A DNA stretch of 5,860 nt from Bacteroidetes bacterium 4572_112 (GTDB taxonomy: Bacteria; Bacteroidota; Bacteroidia; Bacteroidales; UBA1556): positions 1-5,860 of the forward strand of contig NIUZ01000122.1 in assembly GCA_002254285.1 (NCBI GenBank), in the 5' to 3' direction. Position numbers and translations under genes: made by a program. Shown in pieces: positions 5,316-5,860 of the stretch. Numbering within the stretch: position 1 is the first letter of the stretch; each line of letters begins with the position of its first letter. Under the pieces are notes generated by a model. The model was not told the origin of the DNA and searched no databases. It saw only the letters and a program-made list of their open reading frames with translations.

Positions 5316-5860
5316 CTATGGTGTAAATGGTCTATCCACAAAACCTAGATGTAATGTTTTACTTCCATTATATAGGGAATCAAGCGACTTTTGCGATAGT
5401 CCTACAAATGGTCTTATTTTATTATATCTACTTGAGAATAAACCAATACCATTTCCTATATTAGAAAAAGAAGGCCGCTCTTGCACCACTGATGTAGATG
5501 GTTTATTTACGTCCAAATAGATAGAAAAATTTTCGTGAGCAACAGTAAATACATACTCTACACTGTCAGAATAACGTTTCATACCCGCTTCTGGCAAAGG
5601 CACTTTTGAGGCTAATAAATCATAAAACCCTAAACCTGCATAATCTAAGCTAACTTTTTCTGTTCCATCAGTTCGCTCTGAGCGACGCGTTGGTAGCACC
5701 CAATCAATGCGATGCGAAACCGTAGGCCCATTTGCTGGAATATCAGTATAATAATATCGTATTGTAACTTGGTATAACTTTCCATTAATAGCAGAATGCC
5801 ACTCCAAATGAGTAGGATATTTGCTACTAAAATCAATTAGTTTAACTAAGGAGCGAGGTT
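5316..5860 (-). CDS. Uncharacterised Bacteroidota protein, C-terminal part (5' end outside window)
   Basis: The frame stays open to the right edge, giving about 181 C-terminal residues and a stop at 5318-5316. The first apparent start, at 5807, is a TTG within the continuous sequence SKYPTHLEWHSAINGK, so it is not taken as the start. The visible part is rich in beta strands: WHSAINGKLYQVTIRYYYTD, IDWVLP, EYVFTVAHENFSIYLDV. It ends with RPSFSNIGNGIGLFSSR and a short tail. An 'SNIxNGxGLF' stretch near the end recalls exported lipoproteins of Bacteroidota, some in DUF4249-like families, but I do not recognise the family with confidence. Export cannot be tested because the N-terminus is missing. 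The gene has its own terminator and so belongs to a separate transcript from the nitroreductase. Confidence 0.8.
   Translation of the reverse strand, partial: PRSLVKLIDFSSKYPTHLEWHSAINGKLYQVTIRYYYTDIPANGPTVSHRIDWVLPTRRSERTDGTEKVSLDYAGLGFYDLLASKVPLPEAGMKRYSDSVEYVFTVAHENFSIYLDVNKPSTSVVQERPSFSNIGNGIGLFSSRYNKIRPFVGLSQKSLDSLYNGSKTLHLGFVDRPFTP

Noticed and set aside
5645..5836. A second - strand frame overlapping the right-edge gene, considered as a small membrane protein or frameshift partner
   Set aside because: The other frame is open and coherent through the whole stretch to the window edge, so no frameshift is needed, and this frame shows no family features.

Overview
The window looks like a chromosomal segment of a member of the Bacteroidota, probably a Bacteroidales-like organism. 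The DNA is A+T-rich. Start codons follow A/T-rich leaders with no visible Shine-Dalgarno sequence. Two gene starts are preceded by exact TAnnTTTG boxes, the -7 element typical of this phylum. The protein families (MiaB, patatin, YkgJ, MurG-like glycosyltransferase, nitroreductase) fit that assignment, but no marker gene fixes the genus.

Layout: the 3' two thirds of miaB (tRNA methylthiotransferase) enters on the + strand and ends at 769. Every other gene is on the - strand. The convergent junction after miaB is a run of seven TAATNNN heptamers (767-815), the first of which contains the miaB stop codon. Read in the direction of transcription, the first - strand block is a RES-Xre type II toxin-antitoxin pair (antitoxin 2596-2105, toxin 2105-1635, overlapping in TAATG). 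A patatin-like phospholipase (1603-827) follows only 31 bases later. A compact control region at 2611-2657 has two tandem inverted repeats arranged around a TATATTTG -7 box, as expected for an autoregulated antitoxin.

The second - strand block is a likely three-gene operon: an NfsA-like FMN nitroreductase (5180-4428), a MurG-like glycosyltransferase (4411-3335) and a YkgJ-type cysteine-cluster protein (3295-2762). A TACCTTTG box upstream of the nitroreductase is its probable promoter. At the right edge is the C-terminal part of an uncharacterised Bacteroidota protein (5860-5316), closed by a strong intrinsic terminator at 5261-5290 that separates it from the nitroreductase operon.

Most of the window is ordinary. 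The parts worth a second look are the toxin-antitoxin control region, the patatin gene following an NAD-consuming toxin, and the heptamer array. No RNA gene, IS element or CRISPR array was seen.
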